A program made the position numbers and the translations under genes. DNA of 5,702 nucleotides. It comes from an uncultured Collinsella sp. (lineage in GTDB: Bacteria > Actinomycetota > Coriobacteriia > Coriobacteriales > Coriobacteriaceae). The DNA is taken from assembly GCA_900556515.1 (NCBI GenBank), contig USPH01000101.1, forward strand, positions 1 to 5,702. Direction: 5' to 3'. The notes below the pieces were generated by a model, which worked only from the letters and a program-made list of their open reading frames with translations, ran no database searches and had not been told where the DNA came from. This document shows, piece after piece, positions 5,590-5,702 of the stretch (position 1 is its first letter; every line of letters starts with the position of its first letter).

Positions 5590-5702
5590 CTACTGCATGG
5601 TTTCGGGGGCCACCAGGTCGAGCATCTCGTGCAGTTTGTCGCGCGTGACGCCCAGGGTTTCGGCTTGGCTTGCCGCTTTCGCAAGTAGCTCTTCGATATG
5701 GC
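5590..5702 (-). CDS. C-terminal end of a probable GntR-family (YtrA-type) regulator, truncated by the window
   Basis: Only the last 36 residues and the TAG stop (5590-5592) are inside the window; the gene runs off the right edge. The tail is amphipathic and helical: HIEELLAKAASQAETLG, then VTRDKLHEML, then a short end. This pattern of a helix, a 'LG-hydroxyl-x-x-E/K-L' turn and a final helix is what short YtrA-type GntR regulators have after their winged-helix DNA-binding domain. The position supports this: it is 23 bases upstream of the ABC ATPase on the same strand, and YtrA-type repressors usually lead such ATPase-permease operons and repress them until an effector or envelope stress relieves repression. 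The DNA-binding domain is not visible, so the call rests on the tail and the context. Confidence 0.7.
   Translation of the reverse strand, partial: HIEELLAKAASQAETLGVTRDKLHEMLDLVAPETMQ

Overview
The window is a GC-rich bacterial segment carrying five complete protein genes and two genes cut by the window edges. The protein set is an EFR1-type flavodoxin/ferredoxin, a YfeO-like ClC protein, an EamA carrier and a GntR/YtrA-type regulator with its ABC exporter. Together with the GC-rich codon usage it suggests a gut anaerobe of the Actinomycetota, most likely Coriobacteriia such as Collinsella. That taxonomic guess is inference; no marker gene is present.

Left part, + strand. The 3' two thirds of a LOG-family (TIGR00730-type) nucleotide phosphoribohydrolase ends at 391. 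A 125-base gap with a weak promoter candidate follows. Next come a ClC-superfamily membrane protein (517-1821) and, 35 bases later, an EFR1-family flavodoxin/two-[4Fe-4S] protein (1857-2648). The last two probably form one transcript.

Middle, - strand. An EamA/DMT-family transporter (2664-3539) converges on the EFR1 gene. Their stop codons lie 15 bases apart in opposite arms of a small hairpin.

Gene-free gap, 3540-3989 (450 bases). No convincing gene is present, but the stretch is structured. It holds a roughly 60-base imperfect inverted repeat (3677-3745 with 3795-3862) around an A-rich spacer that contains two degenerate direct repeats. A bidirectional rho-independent terminator (3947-3980) closes the gap. 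This repeat is the least explained thing in the window.

Right part, - strand. A probable operon reads regulator tail (5590-5702), ABC ATPase (4685-5566), ABC-2 permease (3990-4688), with 23 bases and then an ATGA overlap between the genes. This is the YtrA/YtrB-type layout, in which a GntR-family repressor controls a small exporter. Its promoter lies outside the window.

I found no tRNA, rRNA, CRISPR array, transposase or phage gene. Most of the window is ordinary housekeeping and transport content; the candidate novelty is the intergenic inverted-repeat element.
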